64,000 nt of DNA from Lutraria lutraria (lineage: Eukaryota > Mollusca > Bivalvia > Venerida > Mactridae). This document shows positions 12,299 to 23,338 of the stretch, in pieces. A program made the position numbers and the translations under genes. A model generated the notes under the pieces. It saw nothing but the letters and a program-made list of their open reading frames with translations. It was not told the origin of the DNA and made no database searches. The DNA is taken from NCBI GenBank assembly GCA_964023205.1, contig OZ026837.1, forward strand, positions 12,811,479-12,875,478, read 5' to 3'. The stretch's first letter is position 1. Every line of letters begins with the position of its first letter.

Positions 12299-13350
12299 CT
12301 GTAAAGAGAGTTGAGTACATGAATATGCAAGTTATTGTGCATTACTGTTCCAAATATGAAAAAAGTGCTAAAGTGAAATGAAAGGCTAAGGCCCTTCCCA
12401 ATTTTTGGAAAAAAAGGCCGTGGTTGGCACTGCCACGGTCAACATTATTTTTCTTGCGCTGACAATTTTTAAAAACGCCCTCTCAAAAATGTGTTATTTA
12501 TATATTAGCCAATTTATATATATATTATATCTATCATCAAAATAACTCACTTGCCAACAGCCTTGATAACTTGACCATTCAGTCAGTAGATTTTAACACA
12601 AAATAAGATGAGCCATCTTCTACTTAAACTCAAGTATTACTTAACGACAGGCAGACAGTTTTCCTGGTTCTTTATTGAGACCGGTGAAAAGCATTGATAC
12701 ACACCTCAACAGTTTCCTATCATTTTCACTCAAATTGCTTATAAATGTCGGACCCCTTTGGCTTGTACACATTGTGGAGATCGCGTACAATAGTGCATAT
12801 TGGTCTAAAATGGCCACATACGTGTAATAAGCATCCATGTGTTCAATCATAACAAGAGGAAAAGAACAATACACAATACATGGGTCATTATTATTTACAC
12901 TATCAATTAACAGTTACCTCCCTTATAATCAAGCAAAACGGATGAGTTACTTCCCCTATTTTAGGCGGCTATTACAAAGGGAAGTAACCTTTCCTAAAAA
13001 GTGTCTAAAATTTCAAGACATCAACAATTTACAAACGCAAGCAAAAAATAAATAATTATTTTGAACAGTTTACATGTATATTTATTCATCTGAACGTTTC
13101 AATCATGTTTAATTAGCGCCAAAACGAGACAATTTATGTTCGCCGCCATATTGTTTTACCTCGACTTGTTAAGACAAACAATTTATAGAAAATCAACATA
13201 ATCTGAAGCAATAAGAAAACTATTGATGTAGTTAAAGTCTGCATACTTACTGCACACTATTTCAGCTTGACCAAAATCCCAGGTTTATGAAATTACGGCC
13301 CATGTAGTAACACATTGCATTGCCATTCGGATTTCTTGACATACAAATGG
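12299..13350 (-). other. 5' intron and probable leader exon of the BTB-ZF gene
   Basis: No coding region of its own. The minus strand shows CTCTCTTTACAG immediately before the BTB-ZF ATG, so transcription starts farther right. A donor-like GCA|GTAAGTAT on the minus strand near 13250 and unique sequence to about 13350 could be the untranslated first exon. A small hairpin GGCCGTGG...GCCACGGTC lies at about 12414-12440. Confidence 0.4.
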
Positions 13351-14274
13351 CGGGTAACGTCAAGGGAGTTAACTGAGAATCAAAGCACTGAAGGCCTTTG
13401 AATGGAGACCAGGAAAAATAAATGCATAGCACTGCCGATTTGAAGCTGTAATTGACAGCAATTTTTTTATGTAGGAGTTATTTTCAAATAATGATTGATT
13501 TACGTCACCTATCAATATAAAATATTAAAAACTTAGTAGATCTACCAAGTAACTTGCCAATCAATAGGCTTTTTACAGTGACAATCAAGTTATATAGGCT
13601 CTGAAAATCTTTTCAGAGGACATTTAGTATTGTAGATACATCTTTTGGTGGGAAACAAGGGCATCGTGTAACTCAGATACTTTTGTGTAAGCGAGCATTA
13701 GAATATTTTCTTTCCATGTACAGTTAAATTTCCTTTTACATTTTCTTTACAGCTGATATTATATAATGTGTGTGTATTGGTCCCAGTATACATGTAGACA
13801 TATGAATAGTTCTATACTTACCTACATTTGTACATGTGTATTAATTTCCTCATTGTCTCAAAGGAAAACTGTAGAGTAAGCTAACCCGGCGTTACATTGA
13901 GACTATTTCCAAAGACCTATGTACTATATGTATATGTAGCTTCCTAAATAATCATAAATATATAGCCATTTTGTATTCATAAATTTGAAATCACTTGACT
14001 CTAGCTGGACTAACTTGACTCTATATAAGGCCTAAAATATGTTTGTTTCTGATTACATGCTCATTAGAAATAGGAAGGTAGGTCGGTATTTTTTATATTG
14101 GCTTTAGAAAAGTAAATAAAAGTACTGAAAGTACGCATGAAAACTGAACTTACATCGACTGCTTGCACATGGAACAGGAATGTTCTAGTATTGCTTAACT
14201 CTTGAAGTAACTACATATATATGCATGCATTCTTCAGTTGTCTCTCTTAGATCTGTTTGTGTTAATATGCTGTA

Positions 14275-14530
14275 ATATACTACTCAAATTTTGATAAGGA
14301 TCACCGTTTTTGTTCTGTATGGCATTATCGTCGTAAGATATGAATTTTTAATTGTTATTTTCAAAGATACCTGCATATCACGAGTTAATGTATGGATTAC
14401 ATGTTGCACTCATGATATGCAGGTATCTTTGAAAATAACAAAAAATCATTTCTTAGGTACGTAATCCAAAATCGACGATAATGCCATACAGAACAAAAAG
14501 TGATCCTTAGCAAATTTTGAGTAGTATATA
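14275..14530. mobile_element. Foldback/MITE with ~118-bp arms
   Basis: Two arms, ~14275-14392 and ~14413-14530, are near-perfect reverse complements. They share ATACTACTCAAATTTTG, GTTCTGTATGGCATTATCG and CAAAGATACCTGCATATCA and are separated by about 20 bp. The terminal bases sit next to TA. No open frame is present. The structure is that of a non-autonomous DNA transposon that would fold into one long hairpin. Confidence 0.85.
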
Positions 14531-15194
14531 TTTCAGCTGTATGCTTGTTTGTTAATTAAACTATCTGGTCGATATTAAATCATTCAATTTAAATAGTACG
14601 AATCCTACAGTTATAATCATATCTGGGAACTAGTTTAACAACTGCGTTGCGGGTGTAGAAATACTTTTGTCCGCATAAAAATTAATGCACGCCGAGCGAG
14701 TGCTAGTCTGGATTACCTGCCCCTTGTCACTTCGTTGGGTCGTACTAAAATACTATAGTACGACGGGAACCAGACTAAGCGAGTGCTTGTCGGCTATATA
14801 AAGCTTATCGTTCAGTTTCCAAAAAAAGAAAGTGGACATGTACCGTACATCGAGCCTATATAAATATTACAAGGATTAGCCACATACAGGGTTGAGCTGT
14901 ATAAAAGGGTATAGACTTTTCTGTCATGTAACCATCAATTAAAAAAAACAATGCGTAGTCAAACTCTTTATAACATTGTCAAAAAACATATTTTAAAAAG
15001 TTACAGAAGAAAAAATAGAGTTTGAATTTTGGGTGTTAATACATTAACTCCGGCCATACCATTCTTTCCGATGATTTTTTTTGTGTTGACTCGAATTCAG
15101 CAATATATGGATATAATGTTGCCATTATTCCGTTCACCAAGGTTTCACAGGATCTGAGTTGTACGCTGTACTCTAAAATACTTAACTTAGTTCT

Positions 15195-15430
15195 AGTAAT
15201 AATAATATCGTGGTTTCGTTATATAGTGGTTCGTGTGCTTGAACTGAAACCCAGCCAATCTGGTTCGAATCCTGGTCACGGCAGTTCATTGAAGGGCAAG
15301 TTAGTACTGGTTAGAACAGTCCAGGAAACTGTGACTGATAATGATATATAGGTGATCTGGTCGCGTTATAACTGAAGTATCGTAGAAAAAAACGATGTTA
15401 AACCCACTGTAACTGATAACAATAATTAAT
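15195..15430 (+). mobile_element. tRNA-derived SINE, copy 1
   Basis: The head contains a B-box-like GGTTCGAATCC at about 15262-15272, preceded by an A-box-like TATAGTGGTTCGTG. This is followed by a body ending AACGATGTTAAACCCACTGT, a tail type shared by molluscan tRNA-SINEs in my recollection. It is not an intact tRNA: the arms do not pair as a cloverleaf. Confidence 0.55.
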
Positions 15431-17423
15431 AGAATTATCATATTTCAGTGAAACAGAAAATATTTCGTTTAAAACTGAACGTTCATAATATATTCGTCAG
15501 GAATTACCAATTTATGGTACAAGCAGATTATTAAAGGTATTGGTGTTGTAGTGAATTAAACGACTTTTATTTTCATTTCAATCGTTTATTGCAAAATATC
15601 GATAAGCGAACAGTGAAATTTTATTCGGAAAATGTAAGTTTTGAAAGTCATTGCCGGGTTATTCGTCACAAGCACTGCAAAATAACGCTCATCAAGAATT
15701 CCTCTTCAATGTAAAATATGCAATAATGCGTACCTTATACCTTCAACAAACAATAGCGTACACTGAACACACATATATAAGCCCATCATTACCAATGATA
15801 TAATACTAGTATACAGGCATGACTTGGGTCATTTTGTTGTGGCCGCAGCTTTGTCTGCTATATATATGTAGGAGAAATCGGTTAAAAGTTCTAACGTTTC
15901 TTTTCCAGATTTCTATGGAACGGATTATGCTTGAAGCTTCGTGTTTATCTCATTTTGTGACAAAATACTTGTCCGAAACAATTACAAACTTTTCCTGAAA
16001 GCATTTATCCTTATTGTTTTATAACTTGGTGTTTTATTAAAATGGTGAGCATTTATCGAAGCGAATTAAGAGTTATGCGCCTTTCTGTGTTGTATATTAT
16101 ACAATATCCGTTGAACGGGGTCGTATTCTGTGACCCCTTTTTCCATTTAATTAAAGTTGCGTGAGTGACTGTTTGTCATATCAAGTTTCAGCAGTTTATA
16201 GATTAAAAAAATTAAACCATAATTTCATATACGAAATGTACTTAGATAAACCCACTGTAAAAAGTGATTGCAGGTGATTTGAAAGAAATTCTATACTAGT
16301 AATTGGTTGGTTGACCTTCTATAAACCAATATCGCACGAATATCTTTGAACAGCGATGACTACTCTGTATATAAAATGTATAGGAATATTATACAAAATA
16401 TGTGTAATGCAGGAAACCGTGACTCCGAATTTTGATAACGTCCTTCGTTCATTCATTGGATATTTGACTTTTAAAGAAATTCCGCTGACGTTATATATAC
16501 ATTATACGCCATGAATAAAAACGAAAACACGTTAATTAGAAATGGTTCTCGCTGATAAAATGAAAGTCGATATTATCGCAATAAAGGCTAATTTATTGTT
16601 AGATAATTATATTTATGGATGCTACAAAATTTTAAGGGAGGTAACATTGACCGCTCCTTACCCGGTTTGGAACGGGTATACATGTATATGTGCCTGTATT
16701 TAGAACATTACTGTTTACAATTTTGTAATATGCCTTTCTATACATGTACATACTCGTAGTTTATCATTATAATTTGATTTGTTTATGTAAGTCATATTTT
16801 CATTGCTTTGTTTTATTTCATATCAACATGGTAGGTGTTGTTCATCTTCACATTTCCTTATTTTATAGTTTAACTGACAATTCACATTGTGAATTATGTG
16901 GACGTTCCTAGTCATTTAAATTGTCTCTTTGGGAGATATTGCAAAAGTTACAATTTGCAATATGTAGCAGGTTTTAGTACCCAACATTTGATCGCAGATA
17001 AGGCAGGAATAATAATTGTTTAAATTTTTGCATAATAGTTCAAAGTTGTTATAATAGTTATACAATGATTTCATGTATGTGTTACTATTGATATGTATTA
17101 TTACTATTATGTATGTTGACAGTGTTGATATGTCATCCTTTTTATTTTACTATTATGCAATACTTATTCGTCATTTATTATTATCATTCATGTTTAGTTT
17201 GTGTTAGTGTTTACCCTTCAATCAAACAGAGAAAAACTACAAACAATTAGCAGACTTAAGTAGTAGATAAACACAACTTTTTCGCTTTTGGTTTGGTTGT
17301 TTGATATGCAAGTATGATATTTAATCTTTGTAAATAACTTAAATATATGTTTACGTTTTTATCGTATTTAGGCTATATATAACGGCACATTAATTTCAAA
17401 TTGTACGATGTGATGTTGCTTGA

Positions 17424-17635
17424 CCAGGGAAACTATAAGGAGGTAATACAACTTGAGAACAATCTCCGAGCTCAAACCTCAAGTCCATTTTCAAAGTATT
17501 ATGGCTGACAAGATAGAGCCGATACATTATGCTCTCACACTAATGTAACAATAATATCATGATTGTTCGATCATAATTCACTTTAAAATACAAGATACGA
17601 GGTTTGAGCTCGGACCGACCTCGGGTTTTATATAT
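17424..17635. mobile_element. MITE, GAGGTTATAAAACTTGAGA / CTCCGAGCTCAAA family, copy 1
   Basis: The ends are inverted relatives of one another: left AACTTGAGAACAATCTCCGAGCTCAAACCTC, written in two parts as AACTTGAGAACAATCTC and CGAGCTCAAACCTC; right GAGGTTTGAGCTCGG then CCTCGGGTTTTATA. Similar elements occur at ~28562-28797 and 50608-50852. This is the most degenerate copy. Confidence 0.6.
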
Positions 17636-18130
17636 TTTCACATTTCTTTTGCATGGCGTATTACTTTTTCCTCTTTTTTTTGGATTCAAGACTCCAATCT
17701 CGCATTTACGGGTCAAAGGGTACGACATATCGTTAGATCAAACATACCATCGTCTATTACATTACCTATTGTATACATCCCGCGAATTATATCAAAATAA
17801 CAGTGAACTTTTGTTGATTCCTAAACTTGAAAACTCGCCAGCCACATCATCTGTAGATATCACGCCAACTACAAAAAACGCTTCTGTCATTGGATGTTTT
17901 GACGTCACGTGGTGACCTAATATATTCTATATTACGAATTAACGAACGAGCGAGTGAGCGTGCGAACGACCGAGCGAAGGAAACAAATTACTCCATGCAT
18001 TCGTCGGCACAATTATAACTTAGCAACATGTACACAATGTAATGATGATGATGGCATTGATACAAATAATTTAGTAAAGAATTTGCAGACGTACCCGACA
18101 AACACTCCTTGATTGAGAACCTGTATCAAT
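17636..18130. other. Intergenic stretch with a CRE/E-box composite and a GAGC-rich tract
   Basis: TGACGTCACGTGG at 17900-17912 fuses a perfect CRE (TGACGTCA) and an E-box (CACGTG). At about 17945-17980 there is a degenerate tandem of GAACGAGC/GAGTGAGC-like octamers. The open frame across 17604-17915 starts in the MITE and looks non-coding. No promoter target gene can be assigned. Confidence 0.4.
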
Positions 18131-18132
18131 AA

Positions 18133-18558
18133 TTACATAAAATGTTTTTTAGAATAAGCAACAATGTTGAGTAAACAATCCAAAAACATTAAACCCAGAA
18201 CATAGGTATGAAAATATATAATTAGATTATGGAAATTGCATGCTAAGAAAAAATTTGCGTAAATTGCACATAAAAGAATATAATGAATTTGTCTTAGATT
18301 AAATGGCAGTGTATTCCAAACAAGGCTAGCATGATATGAAAATGTATCTTTAATGTATTTAGTTCTGTTTCCTGGTAATACAAGATCATTACGTGCTGTA
18401 GATCTAAGGTCATGGTTTTCATTGCTTGAAAAGGTTAAAAGACTGTTTGACATGTAATCTGGAAACAATTTATTTTTACTTTTAAATACCATCATTGCAG
18501 CATGATATGTACGATTCCCAGTCACTGCAGGCCATACCCTTCTATTAAAATTCGACAA
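18133..18558 (-). pseudogene. LINE (non-LTR) ORF C-terminal tail fragment
   Basis: A 141-codon minus-strand frame shows the conserved tail of LINE reverse-transcriptase polyproteins: the HDLRST...LVLPGNRTKYIKDTFSYHASLVWNTLPFNLR region, compared with the family pattern Y/HxxRS...L..P...T...K.SFSY..A..WN.LP..LR. Before it comes the MMVFKSKNKLFPDYMSN segment (family: YK..NGLAP.YL). After NLRQ the sequence is no longer family-like, and nothing recognisable precedes it, so only the 3' end of an element survives. This is typical of 5'-truncated LINE insertion. Confidence 0.75.
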
Positions 18559-19347
18559 CTTCGGTGATTAGTCATCAAGACTGCCTGAAAGGGCCAAAAT
18601 CAAAAAGACGATCACGGTTGAACTCGTAGGTGAAATATATGTTCTGTAATCGCTCACCCATTTCAAATTGAATTGTCTCAGTTATCAGAAAACCAGCAAC
18701 AATAATTAATATTGATTTTATGGTACAGAAGAATAATCAAATAATGCAATTATCTGGTAATTACATGTTTTCCTTCATGAATTAATTATGACAGTCGACC
18801 TGAGTAACCAATCAAAAATGCAACACTGTCTTAATTAGGAATAAAATGTACAAATCTTTTACCAATTTTTCTATACATTAATGTAACCTTCACTGGGGTG
18901 TTATTAACATTTAGCAGACTATAGTTGTGTATAGAATTTACACCCAAAAATTAACATTGAAAGTAATCGAGACAGTGTGAACTCGGGTAGAATTACCTGA
19001 CCAGTCTTGCTTTGATTAACAGATAAGCATGGAACTTCATGGATTGTTTTATTTTTTTAAAACTCATTCTAAAGTGGTTTAAATATCTCTAAATATGGAG
19101 CTGTTAAGCTTGTGAATGATTAAGCCAGTGCTATTCAGCTTCTGAGTTCAATCTACTCTATTCTGTTAACGTGGATTTTAACTTGATTTCTTCGTAGTGT
19201 TACTAAAGGAAAATGTGAATTAACGTTTTATAAAGGGTTAAACTTGTATAATGAAACAAATCATGTTTGTTCAGGCGATACGAAAAGGTATTGATATTAT
19301 TTTGTATTTCTTTATATCTTATAAATACAGTAATTATATGATGAACA
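18559..19347. other. Intergenic stretch, no feature seen
   Basis: AT-rich sequence between the LINE tail and the MITE preceding the glycosyltransferase gene. No coding frame, repeat structure or RNA gene was recognised. Confidence 0.5.
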
Positions 19348-19527
19348 TACAGTACAACCTCTCCAGAGCATCCCTCTCTTGAGCAACCACCTCCCTTCAA
19401 CAACATCATGAGGTTTTCCCGCTGCACGATTCAATTATTGATTTAACCGCTCTAGAACAACAACCTCTCAATAACAACATAAATTTGCTACTCCCAAAGG
19501 GTGTTGCTATGGTGAGGTTACGCTGTA
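19348..19527. mobile_element. TA-flanked MITE, CAGTGCAACCTCTCC family, copy 2
   Basis: Begins TACAGTACAACCTCTCC and ends GGTGAGGTTACGCTGTA, with the family interior (GAGCAACCACCTCCCTTCAA, CTACTCCCAAAGGGTGTTGC). It ends at most 90 bp before the first coding ATG of the GCNT-like gene, so it lies in that gene's upstream intron or leader. Confidence 0.85.
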
Positions 19528-19614
19528 TTGTGTAGCACGACAATTTTTCTTCGGCTTTGTTGTATTTATATGGTGTTTATTTTGATACGTTTAATTTCAG
19601 GGTTCAGTTACTTC

Positions 19615-21162
19615 ATGACTTACCCTAAAACTACCATTCTGACAATCATTTACATATATGCCAGCGTATGGATCATGTCACGTGATTTCGATAGCCAATT
19701 AAAGAACAGAAAAAGCATACTGATGTCAGCAAATGGGATTTTTATGCATTCAAGGAACCCAAGGTATGTCGATATTGCCGGATTGAGTGAAGAAAATAAA
19801 GTCACAGCACGGTCCGACTCAAAACTGAAAATTGATGGGTTCATGAAAACGAAAGCAGACAAATTTGGACCTAAAATACATTTAATTAAACACGTGGATA
19901 TTGAACAATACAAAACAGAACCACGCGATGTCAAAACCGGGGTTCGAACATGTGATATGGACAGATATACCCACGTGACCAAACCACAGTGTCAAACAGT
20001 GCTTAGCCAATCACCAGATTCTCAAGCATTAAATAATTACGCAAGGGGGCGCAATTCATTGTCTTCCGGTGACAATAAAAATGAGATAAACCGTTTGAGC
20101 ATTGATTATACTAGGTATAATGGGTGTGATATTGACAACGTATTCTTTGATTGCGACGAATTAAGATATTCGTATTTGTATGGAAAAGATACTGTAACAG
20201 AAGAGGAAGAGTTGTTCCCCTTGGCCTTTGCAATGAAAATCCACAAAAGTGAGAATCAGGCTCACAGACTGTTACGATATATTTACCAAAAACATAACCT
20301 TTATTGCATACATATCGATTTAAAAGCACCAGCAGAGATTTATTTCAAATTTAAACAGATTGGTAAGTGTTTTGAAAACATTATTGTCATTGAAGATAGA
20401 GTGGACGTAGTTTATTCGTCTATAAGACAAATCTTTGCCGAGTTCAAATGTATGGAAGCAATGATAAATAAGGGACATAAATGGAAGTACTACATAAATC
20501 TTACAGGACAGGAATTTATGTTGAAAACAAATTTGGAACTGGTTAGAATTTTGCAATTTCTTAATGGAACAAACGACATTGAAAACTATCCTGTCCCATT
20601 ATATGATCACCACAAATTCAAACAAAAGGCTAGAATTATGGGTAACCATGTGTTGATAACCAGGAAAAACAAGCTACCATTTCGTGAAAATGTTGAAATT
20701 CGAAAAGGGAGTGCATACGGAATGTTCTCAAGGGATTTTGTGCAATTCGTTACGACATCTGGCTTTGTGACGAAATTTCTTTATTGGCTTAAGGACACAT
20801 ATGCACCTGAGGAGTTAATTTGGGCGACATTAAATAATATCCCCGTAGTTCCTGGCGGAAATATACGAACAATAACTGGCGAATATTTTCTTTCACGTGC
20901 CGTCAAATGGCAAATGGACAACTCCGCAGTCTGTGGGGGGAAATTCGTACACTGGGTATGCGTGTATGGCATCAAAGACGTTAAATCGTTGCTAAGTCAC
21001 CGAAACGTTGTCGCCAATAAATTTTATGATGCCTATCAACCTTTGGCGTTAGATTGTGTAGAAAATGAAATGTACTCACGACAAATGGCAGGAAACACAA
21101 CTAAATCGTTCAACTTGAACGATTACCGAAAACTTTTGGAAGGAAGCTATTTTAGATACTGA
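19615..21162 (+). CDS. GCNT-type beta-1,6-N-acetylglucosaminyltransferase (GT14, Branch domain)
   Basis: One large coding exon, 515 aa from ATG 19615. I chose this start because TTTAATTTCAG, a good acceptor, precedes it at 19600 and because the next in-frame ATG (19570) lies before that acceptor. A TTG at 19528 is not a credible start. The N-terminus is type II: a 5-residue tail, then a transmembrane helix at ~6-24, then a stem of ~175 residues. The GT14 catalytic domain spans ~200-500: FPLAFAMKIHK, NLYCIHIDLKAP, WKYYINLTGQEF, IRKGSAYGMFSRDFV, YAPEELIWATLNNIPVVPGG, SRAVKWQ and VCVYGIKD. Glu400 in PEELIWAT matches the catalytic Glu of mouse GCNT1. As in GCNT1, there is no DxD metal motif. Family members add GlcNAc in beta-1,6 linkage to branch mucin O-glycans (core 2/4) or I antigen in the Golgi. 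The exact acceptor cannot be told here. Confidence 0.9.
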   Translation: MTYPKTTILTIIYIYASVWIMSRDFDSQLKNRKSILMSANGIFMHSRNPRYVDIAGLSEENKVTARSDSKLKIDGFMKTKADKFGPKIHLIKHVDIEQYKTEPRDVKTGVRTCDMDRYTHVTKPQCQTVLSQSPDSQALNNYARGRNSLSSGDNKNEINRLSIDYTRYNGCDIDNVFFDCDELRYSYLYGKDTVTEEEELFPLAFAMKIHKSENQAHRLLRYIYQKHNLYCIHIDLKAPAEIYFKFKQIGKCFENIIVIEDRVDVVYSSIRQIFAEFKCMEAMINKGHKWKYYINLTGQEFMLKTNLELVRILQFLNGTNDIENYPVPLYDHHKFKQKARIMGNHVLITRKNKLPFRENVEIRKGSAYGMFSRDFVQFVTTSGFVTKFLYWLKDTYAPEELIWATLNNIPVVPGGNIRTITGEYFLSRAVKWQMDNSAVCGGKFVHWVCVYGIKDVKSLLSHRNVVANKFYDAYQPLALDCVENEMYSRQMAGNTTKSFNLNDYRKLLEGSYFRY

Positions 21163-21205
21163 AGATTGAAGGTACAACAACGAGACAGTAAATGAACCGT
21201 TCCTC

Positions 21206-21294
21206 TATGACGTACGATAAGGGTCATATACAATAATGTATATATAAATACACGACCCTGCGTCTTGCATTTATGACCCTTATCGTACGTCATA
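21206..21294. repeat. Perfect 23-bp inverted repeat downstream of the GCNT-like gene
   Basis: TATGACGTACGATAAGGGTCATA (21206-21228, shown split as TATGACGTACG and ATAAGGGTCATA) recurs as its exact reverse complement at 21272-21294, with a 43-bp loop. It lies about 45 bp after the stop codon, so it would form a stem in the 3' UTR. It may be a tiny MITE or an RNA hairpin. Confidence 0.75.
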
Positions 21295-21756
21295 TTCTTC
21301 GGGGCTAATTCGCTTGGGAAAATCTAGGTCACAATTAAATTTACGAACAAGCCGCGGCAATTATCTGTTAGGATTGATTTTCATTATTTCAGGACGAGAG
21401 AATGCTTTTCAAAGAAGTCTGATCAAAGATACATGTATGTATACACACAACGAGATTTAATATTGACGCTAGTGTGATTATCCTCATAAAATGTGAATTA
21501 TTTAAGAGTACGTGCGTACATTGTAATTAATTTTCCATTACAGAAGCGCATCAATGTCGGAAATAGGCTAAATCAACGACGCTTTTACGTATAATAGAAC
21601 TCAGTGACATCAGATGCGTCATGAACAACATTTAGGGTATCATATCATCATGGTAATATTATACAAACCTTTCTAGCTCATAATAATTATACAATGTATC
21701 AATACATGGTGTAAAACTCCATGACTTACATGCACTATATTTATTGTGGATGGAGA

Positions 21757-21762
21757 AATAAA
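21757..21762 (+). promoter_or_regulatory. Poly(A) signal AATAAA, candidate for the GCNT-like gene
   Basis: Canonical hexamer about 595 bp after the stop codon, followed within 30 bp by a T-rich stretch (GGTCTTTTTTATTATTTATTG). This would give a 3' UTR of about 0.6 kb that includes the 23-bp inverted repeat. Confidence 0.55.
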
Positions 21763-22154
21763 AATTTTGCCTTAGAACTTGGTCTTTTTTATTATTTATT
21801 GTTTGTGTATTAATTAGCGTAAATTAAATGCTGTTCCAGGTTACCGTATCTATCCTAAAACTTCCACTAGACATTATATATACTTTTATTAGACCCGAGG
21901 AACGAAATATCCACTTTTTTACTTATCCGCATTCACGCTTGAAGAACAAACAAATCCCTTACTTACCTTCTTTATTTTTAATGGGCATATTTATAACCAG
22001 AAACAAACATTTTTAAAGCCTTAATATACTAGTAATTGGTTAACGGATGTAGAAAAATAATCTATTGAAAACGCTTCATTTTAATGTCATTATACATAAT
22101 CCACAATTACGTGGTACTTTATGGCGGCAATGATTGGGTAAATAAATGTATTTT

Positions 22155-22449
22155 AATTTGTTATCACTCACGGTCGACGAATCATTCCATTGATGGGTAC
22201 CTAAGGCATTACGATTCATTATTTGACGATTCAAACTCTCTTTGGCAAAATGACTGTTAAAGGTGAAGGTTGCCACACCTCCGATTTTGACCAATCGTTG
22301 AGCCGAAACGGCACGAAAATGGTACGGCGTTTAAACTGTGCGATTATGGCAGCTGAGAAGCGAAATCGACGAAAGCGTGGAATATTGAATCGTAATGCCT
22401 TAGGTACCCATCAATGGAATGATTCGTCGACCGTGAGTGATAACAAATT
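22155..22449. mobile_element. Element bounded by a 64-bp perfect inverted repeat
   Basis: 22155-22218 and 22386-22449 are exact reverse complements over 64 bp (ends AATTTGTTATCACTCACGG / CCGTGAGTGATAACAAATT), separated by 167 bp. The central part is GC-richer than the surroundings. Its open frames on both strands read through the arms and show no recognised domain. The perfect identity implies a recent origin or ongoing conversion between the arms. Confidence 0.8.
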
Positions 22450-22950
22450 TGATTTTCTTTCAATTTACACCGGAGTGAGTATGAAATTCCGAAGGAATTA
22501 AGAAATTTACTCTGTAGCTAATGAAAAGAAACTTAGGTCACATCGATGCCTAGTGGTACTTTTTGTAAGTTGAAGGGCTTATTGCTCCAGTTCAGAGCAA
22601 TGTATGGGTAAAAGAGTGGATGGTGGTTAAAGAGAAATTATTCTTGCGTCGAATAAGACCAGGCTTTCAAGAATCGGTTCAGAATTGTTACAACTGGACC
22701 TTGATGAACATGACCGGTGTGATTTCTGAGCCCAGGAGTTCTATACCTTTACTCTATAGTATATATATATGGTGAAAAAAATGACATGGTAGGATGTGTC
22801 AATACTTTTAGATACGGTAAGATATTTAAGTAGGACTACAAACGCAAGAGTTTATTCAAAACTCATTTATTAAAACACAAAACAAATGAAAGAGGTTTTG
22901 GTGATACTAAAACAAGATATTACCAATTAAAACAGTTTGGATATTTTAGT

Positions 22951-23335
22951 TTAGGGGTCAACATCACTATAGTCGTCCGAATCACAATTTTGGCAAACAT
23001 ACATTTTCGACCCTAATGTGCACTCTGTGTATGCCCATTGCTTACAAATTAAGCACTGAACCCATTCCTCTCCACCTCTTCTATTAGAATAAGGTTCACA
23101 GCACACTAAACATATACAACCCTCTTCTTCGTCCGAAAATACAGTATTTTTCGCCTTTTTTATTTTCTTGCATTTCTTACGTTTTTGTGCCGACTTTTTA
23201 CTTTCTTCTTCGACTTTTTAAGGACTTGTTCGTCAGTATCGCTGACTTGCGTTTTCTGCCGGGTTTTGTAGCAGTTTTACGCTCTGCGGCTTTTGGTAAA
23301 GGACGAATAGTTTTTAGGATAATTTTTTTTTTTAA
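22951..23335 (-). pseudogene. Decayed pogo/Tigger-like transposase C-terminus with PHD-like zinc domain
   Basis: Read leftward, a first frame gives IRPLPKAAERKTATKP-GRKRKSAILT, the basic tail I recall from pogo/Tigger transposases. After a frameshift near 23217 a Lys-rich linker follows. Then, in another frame, comes a Cys-rich domain ending at the stop 22951-22953: CICLVCCEPYSN, GGEEWVQCLICKQWAY, ECTLGSKMYVCQNC. This is C-x-C-x2-C ... C-x2-C ... C ... C-x2-C, a PHD-like zinc module with Tyr where His is usual. It ends in an acidic tail (DSDDYSDVDP). The DDE catalytic part is absent, so only the 3' end of an element remains. Confidence 0.7.
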
Positions 23336-23338
23336 TTT

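Larger units (their letters stand above)
13351..17420. other. Gene-free intergenic DNA
   Basis: AT-rich sequence with no coding signal on either strand. It holds the foldback at 14275-14530, the SINE at about 15195-15430 and a short imperfect hairpin near 14708-14780 (AGTCTGG...CCAGACT with GTCGTACT...AGTACGAC). I see no other feature. Confidence 0.6.

Noticed and set aside
12641..12874. 77-codon minus-strand frame upstream of the BTB-ZF gene
   Set aside because: It has no recognised family or splice context linking it to a gene and lies in the 5' intron.
15240..15290. Possible tRNA gene (GGTTCGAATCC)
   Set aside because: The B-box is good but the acceptor and anticodon stems do not pair, and the sequence continues into a SINE body. 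The same holds at 30752 and 61525.
17604..17915. 103-codon plus-strand frame
   Set aside because: It starts inside a MITE end and its product has no domain; nearby composition is intergenic.
19528..19614. N-terminal extension of the glycosyltransferase frame
   Set aside because: It opens at TTG right at a MITE edge and a strong acceptor lies at 19600. The ATG at 19615 places a membrane anchor at the N-terminus as the family requires.
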